Of a stretch of DNA of 64,000 nucleotides, positions 45,080 through 54,404 are shown one piece after another. The stretch's first letter is position 1; each line of letters opens with the position of its first letter. The DNA comes from Burkholderia ubonensis (GTDB lineage Bacteria > Pseudomonadota > Gammaproteobacteria > Burkholderiales > Burkholderiaceae). Position numbers and translations under genes: made by a program. The stretch lies in NCBI RefSeq assembly GCF_001718695.1, contig NZ_CP013422.1, forward strand, positions 1,116,001-1,180,000, given 5' to 3'. The notes beneath the pieces were generated by a model. The model ran no database searches, had not been told where the DNA came from, and saw only the letters and a program-made list of their open reading frames with translations.

Positions 45080-47167
45080 ATGTCTTCACCGATCATGCGC
45101 GACCTTCGCCGTCTACCGCTTCGCCGGCTTCAGCCCGTCTCTCTGATGCTGTTCGCCGCCGTCACGCCCGCCCATGCGGCCGACCCGCCTGCCACGTCGC
45201 CGCCCGCGCCGCTCGCGCCGATCTTCGTGACCGCGAACCCGCTCGGCGACACCGACCCGATCGCCGCCACCACGCAGTTGAGCGGCGACGCGCTGACGCG
45301 CCGTCAGGCCGATTCGCTCGGCGAGACGCTGAACGGCCTGCCCGGCGTATCGACGACGACCTACGGCCCGATGGTCGGCCGCCCGATCATCCGCGGCATG
45401 GACGGCGACCGGATCCGTCTGCTGCAGAACGGCGTCGCCGCCTACGACGCGTCGTCGCTGTCGTTCGACCACGCGGTGCCGCAGGACCCGCTGACGATCG
45501 AGCGCGTCGAGATCGTGCGCGGCCCGGCCGCGCTGCTGTACGGCGGCAACGCGGTCGGCGGCGTCGTCAACACGATCGACAACCGCATCCCGCGCGACGC
45601 GATCGAAGGCGTGACGGGCGCAGTCGATGCGCGCTACGGCGGCGCGAACGCGGTGCGCGCGGGCGCCGCGCAGGTCGAGGGCGGCAATGGCCGCTTCGCG
45701 TTCCACGTCGATGCGTTCGATCGCGAGACGAGCAAGCTGCGAATTCCCGGCTACGCGCGCAGCGACGCACAGCGCGCGCTCGACGGCCCGGACCGGCCGC
45801 AGCCGTACGGCAGCGTGCCGAACAGCGACGGACGCGCGCACGGCGGCTCGGTCGGCGCGTCGTACACGTGGGCGGACGGCTTCACCGGGCTGTCGTACAG
45901 CGGCTACGAATCGAACTACGGCTCGGTCGCCGCAGACGACGTGCGCCTGAAGATGCGCCAGGAGCGCCTCGCGCTCGCGTCCGAAGTGCGCAACCTGAGC
46001 GGGCCGTTCTCGCAGTTGAAGTTCGATTTCGCATACACCGACTACCGGCACAAGGAGGTCGACCATGGCGAAACCGCGACGATGTTCCGCAATCGCGGCT
46101 ACGAGGCGCGCATCGAGGCCCGCCACCGCAAGATCGGCCCATTCGAGGGGGCGCTCGGCGTGCAGTTCGGCCAGAACCGCTTCTCGGCACTCGGCGACGA
46201 AACGCTCGTGCCGAGCACGCGCACGACGAGCGTCGCGCTGTTCGGGCTCGAGGAGTGGAAGGTGTCGGACGCGCTGAAGCTGAGCGTCGGCGGCCGCTAC
46301 GAGCACGTCAAGCTGCAGCCCGACCCGGCCGGCGCCGAGAAATTCGCCGGCGCGCAGCCGCGCGACGTCAACGCGGGCAGCGTGTCCGCCGGCGCGCTGT
46401 TCTCGCTGACGCCGGTGTGGTCGGTCGCGGCGAACGTCGCGTACACCGAGCGCGCACCGACGTTCTACGAGCTGTATTCGAACGGTCCGCACGACGCGAC
46501 CGGCCAGTTCCTGATCGGCAACCCGAACGCGTCGAAGGAAAAGGCGGTGTCGACCGACCTGTCGCTGCGCTACGCGAGCGGACCGAACCGCGGCAGCGTC
46601 GGCGTGTTCTACAACCGCTTCTCGAACTACCTGACCGAGTTCAATACGGGCCGCATCGTCGACAGCGACGGCGACCCGATCGCGCCGGGCACGGACGGCG
46701 CACTGTCCGAGGCAGTCTATCGCGGCGTGCGCGCGGAGTTCTACGGCGTCGAGCTCGACGGCAAGTGGCGTGCGTTCGCGCGGCGCGGCCACACGGTCGA
46801 CCTCGAGCTGACCGCCGACTATACGCATGCGCGCAACGTCGACACCGGCCAGCCGCTGCCGCGCATCGCGCCGCTGCGCACGACGCTCGCGGCCGACTAC
46901 GGCTACGGGCCGTTCGGCGCGCGCGCGCAGGTCACGCACGCATGGGCGCAGCATCGCGTGCCGGACAACGACCTGCCGACCGCCGGCTACACGTCGCTCG
47001 GCGTGATGCTGACCTACAAGTTCCGCGTCGGCGCGACGCGCTGGCTCGCGTATCTGCGCGGCGACAACCTGACGAACCAGGACATCCGCTACGCGAGCTC
47101 GGTGGTGCGCGACTTCGCGCCGGAAGGCGGCCGCAGCGTGATGGCAGGCTTGCGGACGACGTTCTGA
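45080..47167 (+). CDS. TonB-dependent outer-membrane receptor, ZnuD-like (probable zinc uptake)
   Basis: A 695-residue outer-membrane transporter. A signal peptide ends near PAHAAD (about residue 35). Plug-domain motifs are PGVSTTTYGPMVGRPIIRGM at about 90-109, VEIVRGPAALLYGGNAVGG at about 139-157 and NTIDNRIP. The barrel ends in phenylalanine (GLRTTF). The SSLSFDHAVPQDPLTIERVE segment and the NTIDNRIP continuation are what I expect of the ZnuD zinc/heme receptor family. There is no long His-rich extracellular loop, but His/Asp clusters (DYRHKEVDHGE) exist. A Zur-like operator upstream supports zinc; other metals are possible. Confidence 0.85.
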   Translation: MSSPIMRDLRRLPLRRLQPVSLMLFAAVTPAHAADPPATSPPAPLAPIFVTANPLGDTDPIAATTQLSGDALTRRQADSLGETLNGLPGVSTTTYGPMVGRPIIRGMDGDRIRLLQNGVAAYDASSLSFDHAVPQDPLTIERVEIVRGPAALLYGGNAVGGVVNTIDNRIPRDAIEGVTGAVDARYGGANAVRAGAAQVEGGNGRFAFHVDAFDRETSKLRIPGYARSDAQRALDGPDRPQPYGSVPNSDGRAHGGSVGASYTWADGFTGLSYSGYESNYGSVAADDVRLKMRQERLALASEVRNLSGPFSQLKFDFAYTDYRHKEVDHGETATMFRNRGYEARIEARHRKIGPFEGALGVQFGQNRFSALGDETLVPSTRTTSVALFGLEEWKVSDALKLSVGGRYEHVKLQPDPAGAEKFAGAQPRDVNAGSVSAGALFSLTPVWSVAANVAYTERAPTFYELYSNGPHDATGQFLIGNPNASKEKAVSTDLSLRYASGPNRGSVGVFYNRFSNYLTEFNTGRIVDSDGDPIAPGTDGALSEAVYRGVRAEFYGVELDGKWRAFARRGHTVDLELTADYTHARNVDTGQPLPRIAPLRTTLAADYGYGPFGARAQVTHAWAQHRVPDNDLPTAGYTSLGVMLTYKFRVGATRWLAYLRGDNLTNQDIRYASSVVRDFAPEGGRSVMAGLRTTF

Positions 47168-47200
47168 CGTTCTGACGTTCTGACGTTCTGACGTTCTGAC
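47159..47200 (+). repeat. Five tandem copies of ACGTTCTG
   Basis: The 8-base unit ACGTTCTG repeats five times without error (47159-47198, plus AC). The first copy contains the last codon and part of the stop of the TonB receptor gene. Each copy supplies a TGA in the same phase shift, so slippage would not change the protein much. Confidence 0.9.
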
Positions 47201-47201
47201 T

Positions 47202-47239
47202 GCCGACCGGTCCGCGACGCAGGTCGCGGGCCGGTCGGC
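47202..47239 (+). terminator. 17-bp hairpin after the TonB receptor gene
   Basis: GCCGACCGG-T-CCGCGAC (47202-47218) pairs with GTCGCGG-G-CCGGTCGGC (47223-47239), with one G-U pair and a 4-base loop. It is a strong hairpin 34 bases after the stop; there is no T-run. Confidence 0.6.
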
Positions 47240-47386
47240 GGCGGGAAACTGCGCGTTCGCGCGTCTCGCGCACTGAGTGCGTGGTCACGAGGTCCGGACG
47301 CACACCACCGACAGCGGGCTCACGCTGACCGAAGTCCGACAGGCGCACCAGCATCCGCAGGATCAACTCGCCAGCTGAAGGACACG

Positions 47387-47548
47387 ATGGCGAGCGCGGC
47401 TGACACGACCGATCGCGCACGTGAACGCGTCGCCGAGATCGTGTGGAGCGCGGCCGACTACGAATCCGTCGAGCGCGACATCGTCGAACTCGCGCACGGG
47501 CCGGCAAGCAAGCAAGCCGAAGCGAGCGCCGATATCGACGACTTCTGA
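47387..47548 (+). CDS. Small ORF, possibly the 5' part of a TGA-interrupted gene
   Basis: 53 codons (start MASAADTTDRARERVAEIVW, end SADIDDF) with an AAGGA ribosome-binding site. It is acidic, with no recognised family. The same frame continues past the TGA at 47546-47548 without another stop to 47857 (RQLLAQLVRAEDADATCTYE, RGIVIAQACIDRYATEYNLA), and that part also looks protein-like. It may be a short real gene, or one gene broken by a nonsense change. Confidence 0.35.
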   Translation: MASAADTTDRARERVAEIVWSAADYESVERDIVELAHGPASKQAEASADIDDF

Positions 47549-48001
47549 AGACAGTTGCTCGCGCAACTTGTTCGCGCGGAAGATGCAGATGCAACCTGCA
47601 CGTACGAGCGCGGGATCGTGATCGCGCAGGCGTGCATCGACCGCTACGCAACCGAGTACAACTTGGCACCGGCCATCGGCTCAATCGCGGTCGCGATTCA
47701 GCGACGCACGAACAGCGCTTGCGCGTTTTTATCGGCTCGATGCGCAATTTTTATTCCCGAAGATCCGATACGGCACACGACGCGTATTGCGACCGCGCGC
47801 CATTCCGTTCAACCCGGACGCGCACTTTTAAATCAGGCGAATGACGAGTATGCTTAAAAAGCACTCCACGTTCGGACGGCGAATCGCAGCCCCTGATTCC
47901 CTGCCGATCGTACCGCGGCCCCATCGCGCCTCGCGTCGGTGGCGGCGTCCGCCTCGCGCCCTGGCCGCACGAACCTTCCCCAACCATTCGCAGGAGAGCT
48001 G

Positions 48002-49408
48002 GTGAGCCGTCTCGTCGTCGTTTCCAATCGCATCGCAGATCCACGTAAAGCCGCTGCAGGCGGCCTCGCCGTCGCCGTGCGCGACAGCCTGCAGGAAACG
48101 GGCGGCGTATGGTTCGGCTGGAGCGGCAGGTTGCGCGGCGAGGACGACCATCCGGGCCGCGGCGACGACGTGCAGATCCAGAACGTCGGCGGCATTCAGC
48201 TCGCGACGATCGACCTCGATCCGCAAGACTACGACGCGTACTACCTCGGCTATTCGAACAACGTGCTGTGGCCGGTGTTTCACTACCGGCTCGACCTCGC
48301 GCAATTCGACCGACGTTTCGCGGACGGCTATCGCCGCGTCAACCAGCTCTTTGCGCGCAAGCTCTACCCGCTGCTGCGCGCCGACGATGTCGTGTGGGTG
48401 CACGACTATCAGCTGATTCCGCTCGCGGCCGAGTTGCGCGCGATCGGCTGCACGAACCCGATCGGCTTCTTCCTGCACATTCCGATGCCGCCGCCGCCGA
48501 TCATGGCGGCGATCCCGGAGCACGAATGGCTGATGCGCTCGCTGTTCGCGTACGACCTCGTCGGCTTCCAGACGGAAAGCGACCTGCTGCACTTCGAGCA
48601 CTACGTCGAGGCGGAAGCCGGCGCGGCGCGCCTGCCGGACGGCCGGCTGCGCGCCTTCGGCCGCACGTTGTCGGCGGGCGCGTTTCCGATCGGCATCAAC
48701 GTCGACGAGTTCGCGTCGCTCGCGGGCGACCGCGACGGCATCGCGATGTTCGAACGGATGCGCGACGAGTATTCGCGTCGCCAACTGCTCGTCGGCGTCG
48801 ACCGCCTCGATTACACGAAGGGCCTGCCGCAGCGCGTGCACGCGTTCCGACAACTGCTCGAGCAGTATCCGGAGAACCGCAATCGCGCGACGCTGATCCA
48901 GATCGCCGCGCCGAGCCGCGAGGACCTCGGCGCCTACGACGACCTGCGGCGCGAAATGGACAGCCTGTGCGGCGCGATCAACGGCGACTACGGCGAGCTC
49001 GAATGGATGCCGATGCGCTACATCCATCGCACGGTCGCGCGCCGGCGGCTGCCGGGCCTCTATCGCGCGAGCCGCGTCGCACTCGTCACGCCGCTGCGCG
49101 ACGGGATGAATCTCGTCGCGAAGGAATTCCTCGCCGCGCAGGACAACACCGATCCGGGCGTGCTCGTGCTGTCGCGCTTCGCGGGCGCGGCCGAGCAACT
49201 GAAGGAAGCGCTGCTCGTCAATCCGTACGACACGCAAGGCACCGCGCAGGCGATCCAGCGCGCGCTCACGATGCCGATCGACGAGCGCCGGCAGCGCCAC
49301 GCGGCGCTGATGGCGACCGTGCGCAAGTATGACGTGCACTGGTGGCGCACGCGCTTTCTCGACGCGCTGACCGAAGCGGCCGAAGTTGCGGCGGCGGCTG
49401 CGTCCTGA
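48002..49408 (+). CDS. otsA: Alpha,alpha-trehalose-6-phosphate synthase OtsA
   Basis: A 468-residue GT20 glycosyltransferase joining UDP-glucose to glucose-6-phosphate, the first step of trehalose synthesis for osmotic and desiccation protection. GTG start with AGGAGA upstream. Motifs: VVSNRIADP at about 6-14, AAAGGLAVAV at about 18-27, WVHDYQLIPL at about 131, GVDRLDYTKGLPQR at about 260-273 and RDGMNLVAKEF at about 360. Length equals the E. coli enzyme. The partner phosphatase otsB is not next to it. Downstream lies a decayed copy of its own last 20 codons. Confidence 0.95.
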   Translation: MSRLVVVSNRIADPRKAAAGGLAVAVRDSLQETGGVWFGWSGRLRGEDDHPGRGDDVQIQNVGGIQLATIDLDPQDYDAYYLGYSNNVLWPVFHYRLDLAQFDRRFADGYRRVNQLFARKLYPLLRADDVVWVHDYQLIPLAAELRAIGCTNPIGFFLHIPMPPPPIMAAIPEHEWLMRSLFAYDLVGFQTESDLLHFEHYVEAEAGAARLPDGRLRAFGRTLSAGAFPIGINVDEFASLAGDRDGIAMFERMRDEYSRRQLLVGVDRLDYTKGLPQRVHAFRQLLEQYPENRNRATLIQIAAPSREDLGAYDDLRREMDSLCGAINGDYGELEWMPMRYIHRTVARRRLPGLYRASRVALVTPLRDGMNLVAKEFLAAQDNTDPGVLVLSRFAGAAEQLKEALLVNPYDTQGTAQAIQRALTMPIDERRQRHAALMATVRKYDVHWWRTRFLDALTEAAEVAAAAAS

Positions 49409-49509
49409 TTTGCGTTCGCGGGTACGCCGTTATGCGACGTGGGTAGCGCATGCGCTTTCTTGATACGCCGACCGAAGCGATCGAAGTCTATGCGGCCGCT
49501 GCGTCCTGA
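49351..49509 (+). repeat. Decayed tandem duplication of the otsA 3' end
   Basis: The last ~58 bases of otsA (49351-49408, GCGCTTTCTC... to GCGTCCTGA) recur at 49452-49509 at a constant offset of 101 bases. The copy has several substitutions but keeps CGACCGAAGCG, GTCC and the TGA in place. It is an old local duplication of the gene's end and its stop codon. Confidence 0.75.
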
Positions 49510-49540
49510 CTGACGATCGCGGGCGAGGTGCGATTGCGCA

Positions 49541-49580
49541 TCGCATCGCATCGCATCGCATCGCATCGCATCGCATCGCA
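49541..49580. repeat. Pentanucleotide microsatellite (TCGCA)8
   Basis: Eight perfect copies of TCGCA, with partial units on both sides (CGCA before, TCG after). It lies between otsA and acpA, outside any gene, and would be a variable-number repeat. Confidence 0.9.
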
Positions 49581-49943
49581 TCGTTCGCGCGCGACAGCAC
49601 CGACGCCGCGAACGTTCCGCCGTGATCCGCAATTCTGCGTAGTCCGGTCCTGTCGAAGGCGTTTCTTCAGATCGTATCGATCAGTCGCATCGCGCATCCG
49701 GCCGCGCACGCGTGCGCGCCATTCGCAAAACGCGAGCAGCCACGCAGACAAAAATGCCACCGCGCCCGCATCTCGCCACGTCGCTCAATCGGATGAATGA
49801 CGCAGCGCACCACAAGCGGATGTTGCTCGCACGAACCGCCCTGCCACCCCACCACCCTCGATTCCCGCCCCCGCGCCCATCGTCGCGCATAGCTCCGACA
49901 AATCCCTTTCATCGCCCCAGCCGACCGCGCTATAGTCGCGTGC

Positions 49944-49961
49944 ATGACATTTTCGTGACAG
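49944..49961 (-). promoter_or_regulatory. Pho-box-like site upstream of acpA
   Basis: Read on the minus strand, CTGTCAC-GAAA-ATGTCAT: two 7-base direct repeats with a 4-base spacer, close to the PhoB consensus CTGTCAT-N4-CTGTCAT. It is 123 bases before the acpA start, in the opposite orientation to the gene. The phosphatase context makes it credible, but orientation and distance are not ideal. Confidence 0.45.
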
Positions 49962-50083
49962 CGCGAAGCTTACCGCCGTGAGCCCGCACGACGCCGGCTC
50001 TCGTGCACCTGCGCGCGCGCCAGCACGCACCACCCAGCGCGCCCCACATCGAACGACCATCGCCCATCCGAGGAGCACACGAC

Positions 50084-51748
50084 GTGAACGACACCCCCGC
50101 CCGGCCCGACGACCTTCCCGACGATCCCGACCGCCGCCGCATGCTCGGCGGCATCGCCGCGCTCGGTGCGGGCGTCGCGCTAGGCGGCTGCGAGATCACG
50201 TCGGGACGTGCGCCGCGCACGGCCGCCGACCTGCAGCTCGACGAAACACTGCGCCGACACGTGCGCAACATCGTCGTGATCTACGCGGAAAACCGCAGCT
50301 TCGCGAACCTGTACGGCGATTTCCCCGGCGTGCAGCATCCGCTCGCCGCGGTGCCGCCCGCGCAGGCGCGCCAGCTCGACCGCGACGGCAAGACCCCGCT
50401 GCCGGTCCTGCCGAAGATCTGGGGCGGCCTCGTGCCGCAGGCGCAGGAAGTCGACGGCACGCGCTACATGATCGCCGAGCAGGACATCCAGAAGCTGCCG
50501 AACGCGCCGTTCCTGATCCGCGACGCGCACGGCAAGCCGCTGCCGAACAGCGTGATCACGCGCGACCTGTGGCACCGCTTCTACCAGAACCAGATGCAGA
50601 TCAACGCGGGCCGCAACGACCAGTTCGCCGCGTGGGCCGATTCCGGCGGCCTCGTGATGGGGCATTACCGCAATTCGGCCGACACGCTGCGGCTGTGGAA
50701 TCTCGCGCAGCAGTACACGCTGTGCGACAACTTCTTCATGGCTGCGTTCGGCGGCTCGTGGCTCAACCACATGTACCTGATCGGCGCGCAGCCGCCGCTG
50801 TATCCGGATGCGCACAAGCATCCACAGGCGGCGAAGCTGCTGTCGGCGGTCGAAGGCGACGACCCGGCCGGCACGCGCCTGAAGCTGGCCGCCGATTCGC
50901 CGGCGTCCGCGCTCGACGGCCCGCCGAAGTTCGCGCGCGACGGCGCGCTGACGCCCGACGGCTACGGCGTGAACACGATGGCGCCGCCGTACCAGCCGAG
51001 CTACGTGCCGCCGCCCGCGGGCGGCAACGCCGCGTACGCCGATCCGGACGACCATCGCGTGCTGCCGCCGCAGGGCTACGCGACGATCGGAGACCGCCTG
51101 TCGGACAAGGGCATCGACTGGGCGTGGTACAGCGGCGCATGGCAATACGCCCTCGAGCACCGCGACACCGGCGACGTGCCCGACTTCCAGTATCACCACC
51201 AGCCGTTCAACTACTTCGTCAAGTACGCGCCGGGCACCGAAGCGCGCCGCCGGCATCTGCGCGACGCGGGCCTCGGCGACGAGCCGTCGACCAACCGCCT
51301 GCTCGCGGACATCGATGCGGGCCGCCTGCCCGCGGTCACGTTCTACAAGCCGCAGGGCAACCTGAACATGCATGCGGGCTACGCGGACATCGCGTCGGGC
51401 GACCGGCACATCGCGACCGTGATCGAGCACATCCGGCGCGGCCCGCAGTGGGCGAACACGGTGATCATCATGACGCACGACGAGAACGGCGGCTGGTGGG
51501 ACCCGGTCGCGCCGCCGCTCGGCGACCGCTGGGGGCCGGGCTCGCGGATTCCGGCGCTGGTGATCGCGCCGTTCGCGAAGAAGGGCTACGTCGACCATAC
51601 GCTGTACGACACGAACTCGATCCTGCGCTTCATCAGCCGGGTGCACGGGCTCGCGCCGCTCGATGGCGTGGTCGCGCGCAACCAGGCGTTCGCCGCGCGC
51701 GGCCAGACGCCGCCGGGGGATCTGACGAACGCGCTCGATCTCGGCTGA
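50084..51748 (+). CDS. acpA: AcpA-type acid phosphatase (phospholipase C superfamily)
   Basis: A 554-residue exported phosphoesterase starting at GTG with AGGAG upstream. The N-terminus has a twin arginine followed by a hydrophobic stretch and a lipobox-like end (RRRMLGGIAALGAGVALGGC), so Tat export and lipid anchoring are probable. Catalytic-domain motifs are VVIYAENRSFANLYGDFPG at about 66-84, THDENGGWWDPVAPP at about 465 and GPGSRIPALVIAPF. Members hydrolyse a wide range of phosphate monoesters; Francisella and Burkholderia AcpA are the reference. A Pho-box-like element upstream suggests phosphate-starvation induction. Confidence 0.9.
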   Translation: MNDTPARPDDLPDDPDRRRMLGGIAALGAGVALGGCEITSGRAPRTAADLQLDETLRRHVRNIVVIYAENRSFANLYGDFPGVQHPLAAVPPAQARQLDRDGKTPLPVLPKIWGGLVPQAQEVDGTRYMIAEQDIQKLPNAPFLIRDAHGKPLPNSVITRDLWHRFYQNQMQINAGRNDQFAAWADSGGLVMGHYRNSADTLRLWNLAQQYTLCDNFFMAAFGGSWLNHMYLIGAQPPLYPDAHKHPQAAKLLSAVEGDDPAGTRLKLAADSPASALDGPPKFARDGALTPDGYGVNTMAPPYQPSYVPPPAGGNAAYADPDDHRVLPPQGYATIGDRLSDKGIDWAWYSGAWQYALEHRDTGDVPDFQYHHQPFNYFVKYAPGTEARRRHLRDAGLGDEPSTNRLLADIDAGRLPAVTFYKPQGNLNMHAGYADIASGDRHIATVIEHIRRGPQWANTVIIMTHDENGGWWDPVAPPLGDRWGPGSRIPALVIAPFAKKGYVDHTLYDTNSILRFISRVHGLAPLDGVVARNQAFAARGQTPPGDLTNALDLG

Positions 51749-51772
51749 CGCGCGTGCGCTGACCGCGCGCGC

Positions 51773-51809
51773 AAAAAATCCCGCGTCGGCACCGGTGGCC
51801 GACGCGGGA
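51773..51809 (-). terminator. Intrinsic terminator of pckG
   Basis: A perfect 12-bp stem TCCCGCGTCGGC/GCCGACGCGGGA (51779-51790 with 51798-51809) is followed on the minus strand by six T (51778-51773). It lies 46 bases after the pckG stop and 30 after the convergent acpA stop. It may also act weakly on the plus strand. Confidence 0.88.
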
Positions 51810-51855
51810 CCTTGTCCGCGATTGCGCCGGACGGGCCGGCGCGACGCGCGATGCG

Positions 51856-53721
51856 TTACGCGCCGATGCGCTGTTCGATCCGCTTCATCGTATCGAGCAG
51901 CGCGGCCGGCAGGCGGAGCTTCAGCTTGTCGAACAGCTCCGCATGCAGCTTCAATTCGTCGCGCCACTCGGTGGTATTCATCGACGTGACCGTGTCGAAC
52001 TGCGCGCGCGTGAAGTCCAGTCCGTCCCAGTGCAGGTCGTCGTAGGCCGGCGACACGCCGAATGCATGCTCGGCGCCGCCGCCTTGCCCTTCGAGACGAT
52101 CGAGCATCCATTTCAGCACGCGCATGTTCTCGCCGAAACCCGGCCACACGAATGTGCCGTCCTCGCCCTTGCGGAACCAGTTCACGCAGTAGATCTTCGG
52201 CAGCGTCGCGCCGCTCGCGGCGAGCCGTTCGCCCAGCATCAGCCAGTGGCCGAAATAATCGCTCATGTTATAGCCGCAGAACGGCAGCATCGCGAACGGA
52301 TCGCGCCGCACGATGCCCTGCTGGCCGGCCGCCGCCGCGGTCGTCTCCGAACCCATCGTCGCGGCCATGTACACGCCTTCGATCCAGTCGCGCGCCTCGG
52401 TGACGAGCGGCACGGTCGTCGAGCGGCGGCCGCCGAAGATGAACGCATCGATCGGCACGCCGGCCGGGTCCTCCCAGTCCGCGTCGATCGACGGGCATTG
52501 CGCGGCCGGCGCCGTGAAGCGCGAGTTCGGATGCGCGGCCTTGCGGCCGGTTTCCTTGGCCGTTTCCGGCGTCCACGGGTTGCCTTGCCAGTCGGTCAGC
52601 TTCGCGGGCGGCGTGTCGGTCAGCCCCTCCCACCACACGTCGCCGTCTTCGGTCAGCGCGACGTTCGTGAAGATCACGTTTTCCTTCAGCGTCGAGATCG
52701 CGTTCGGGTTGGTCTTCACGCCGGTGCCCGGCGCGACGCCGAAGAAGCCGGCCTCGGGATTGATCGCGTAAAGCCGGCCGTCGCGGCCGGGTTTGATCCA
52801 CGCGATGTCGTCGCCGATCGTCGTGACCTGCCAGCCGTCGAAGCCCTTCGGCGGAATCAGCATCGCGAAGTTGGTCTTGCCGCAGGCCGACGGGAACGCG
52901 GCCGCGACGTGATACTTCTTGCCGGCCGGCGACGTCACGCCGAGGATCAGCATGTGCTCGGCGAGCCAGCCCTGGTCGCGGCCCATCGTCGACGCGATGC
53001 GCAGCGCGAAGCACTTCTTGCCGAGCAGCGCGTTGCCGCCGTAGCCGGAGCCGAAGCTCCAGATCTCGCGCGTTTCCGGGAAGTGCACGATGTACTTGAC
53101 CGGGTTGCACGGCCACGGCACGTCTTTCTGGCCCGCCTCGAGCGGATGGCCCACGCTGTGCACGCACGGCACGTACTCGCCATCCTCGCCGAGCACGTCG
53201 TACACGTCGCGGCCCATGCGCGTCATGATCCGCATGTTCACCGCGACGTACGGGCTGTCGGACAGCTCGACGCCGACGTGCGCGATCGGCGAGCCGAGCG
53301 GGCCCATCGAGAACGGCACGACGTACAGCGTGCGGCCGCGCATCGCGCCGCGGAACAGCCCGTCGAGCGTCGCGCGCATTTCGTCGGGCGGGGTCCAGTT
53401 GTTGGTCGGTCCGGCGTCGTCGCGCGACGCGCTGCAGATGAACGTGCGGTCTTCGACCCGCGCGACGTCCGACGGATCGGACTGCGCAAGAAACGAGTTG
53501 GGACGCTTCGCGGGATTGAGCCGCTTGAGCGTCCCCTGTTCGACCATCGCGTTGCACAGTGCGTCGTACTCGGCTTGCGAGCCGTCGCACCACACGACAC
53601 GTTCGGGTTCGGTGAGCTCCGCGATGCGCGTCACCCATTCGATCAGCTTGCGATGTTTGACGAATGCCGGAGGAGCGATCAGCGGGCCGTGCGTCGCTTC
53701 GGCCAATGAGTTTTGCGACAT
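51856..53721 (-). CDS. pckG: Phosphoenolpyruvate carboxykinase (GTP)
   Basis: A 621-residue GTP-dependent enzyme converting oxaloacetate to phosphoenolpyruvate, the entry step of gluconeogenesis. Motifs of the GTP class: P-loop region [14 protein letters not shown] (active Cys) at about 287-300, [17 protein letters not shown] at about 226-242 and [10 protein letters not shown]. The length is standard. A GGAG ribosome-binding site precedes the ATG. With aceA next to it on the same strand, it supports growth on acetate, fatty acids and other C2 sources. It has its own terminator and a striking 21-bp inverted repeat in its upstream region. Confidence 0.97.
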   Translation of the reverse strand: MSQNSLAEATHGPLIAPPAFVKHRKLIEWVTRIAELTEPERVVWCDGSQAEYDALCNAMVEQGTLKRLNPAKRPNSFLAQSDPSDVARVEDRTFICSASRDDAGPTNNWTPPDEMRATLDGLFRGAMRGRTLYVVPFSMGPLGSPIAHVGVELSDSPYVAVNMRIMTRMGRDVYDVLGEDGEYVPCVHSVGHPLEAGQKDVPWPCNPVKYIVHFPETREIWSFGSGYGGNALLGKKCFALRIASTMGRDQGWLAEHMLILGVTSPAGKKYHVAAAFPSACGKTNFAMLIPPKGFDGWQVTTIGDDIAWIKPGRDGRLYAINPEAGFFGVAPGTGVKTNPNAISTLKENVIFTNVALTEDGDVWWEGLTDTPPAKLTDWQGNPWTPETAKETGRKAAHPNSRFTAPAAQCPSIDADWEDPAGVPIDAFIFGGRRSTTVPLVTEARDWIEGVYMAATMGSETTAAAAGQQGIVRRDPFAMLPFCGYNMSDYFGHWLMLGERLAASGATLPKIYCVNWFRKGEDGTFVWPGFGENMRVLKWMLDRLEGQGGGAEHAFGVSPAYDDLHWDGLDFTRAQFDTVTSMNTTEWRDELKLHAELFDKLKLRLPAALLDTMKRIEQRIGA

Positions 53722-54347
53722 CGGGGTGTCTCCAGATTATTGGACGGGGATACAGGATGCGGGGCGAGCCCGCGAGATCGGGATTGCGGTGGGCGTGCAG
53801 ACTGAAGCGACACGCATCGCGGCATCGACGCGCGAGCGGAGCGCGCGTCGATGCCGCGATGCGGGCGAGAGTATGTGAACTATCTGAACGATCGCGTGAG
53901 TGTACGAACGCGAGTTTCGCCATGCATGCAACCTGACGTACAACTACATGATGGCCAGCATACCATCGCCGATATTGCGCGGGCGTTGCGTTGCAACAAG
54001 AAACAACCGTGACGATGGGTCGGGCATGTCGCTTGCGGACGGGTTGTTTTACTGGTTCGCTGCATGCTCCGCGCGGACGAAACGGCCCGGCGCTTTGCAG
54101 TGCAAGGGTTGCGCGCCAGCGGCAATTTTGGTCGGCGCCTCGCGTGGCCCACGTACGCAAGCGCACGTTGCGCGGATCCGTGTTTTCGCTACTCAGGCAA
54201 ACCCTGAATTAGGTTGCGTACACAAACATCTGTTGCGAGCGCGCTGCCTACGCACCGCTCAAAACCGCGCTTTCTGCAATTCGGGCGAACACGTGCGACG
54301 GCCGCTACGACGGTGAGCTGCGACTGCCTCACGACCGAGCGCGACTG
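53722..54347. other. Intergenic region upstream of pckG
   Basis: No gene is supported. It must contain the pckG promoter on the minus strand. The one outstanding element is the long inverted repeat at 53813-53863. Confidence 0.5.
53813..53863. repeat. 21-bp perfect inverted repeat upstream of pckG
   Basis: Arms at 53813-53833 and 53843-53863 (beginning CGCATCGCGGCATCGACGCG) are exactly complementary around a 9-base centre GAGCGGAGC. It lies 92-142 bases before the pckG start. There is no T-run on either strand, so a terminator role is unlikely. Confidence 0.85.
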
Positions 54348-54383
54348 AAAAAAAACGCCAACCCGTGAACAACGGGTTGGCGT
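54348..54383 (-). terminator. Intrinsic terminator of aceA
   Basis: Stem ACGCCAACCCGT/ACGGGTTGGCGT (54355-54366 with 54372-54383), loop GAACA, followed on the minus strand by eight T (complement of 54355-54348). It lies 22 bases after the aceA stop. Confidence 0.9.
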
Positions 54384-54404
54384 CGTGTGCCGCGGCTATG
54401 ACGA

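Larger units (their letters stand above)
49409..50083. other. Intergenic region between otsA and acpA
   Basis: Holds the otsA end duplication, the TCGCA array and a Pho-box-like site. No gene is supported. A TATAGT hexamer at 49931-49936 could be a -10 element. Confidence 0.5.

Noticed and set aside
49541..49580. CRISPR-like array
   Set aside because: The unit is only 5 bases with no spacers; it is a microsatellite.
53813..53863. Long inverted repeat as transcription terminator
   Set aside because: No T-run on either strand, and no gene ends just before it.
53900..54316. Plus-strand frame of 138 codons between pckG and aceA
   Set aside because: Codon usage is unlike the neighbours, there is no ribosome-binding site or domain, and the region is expected to be the pckG promoter.
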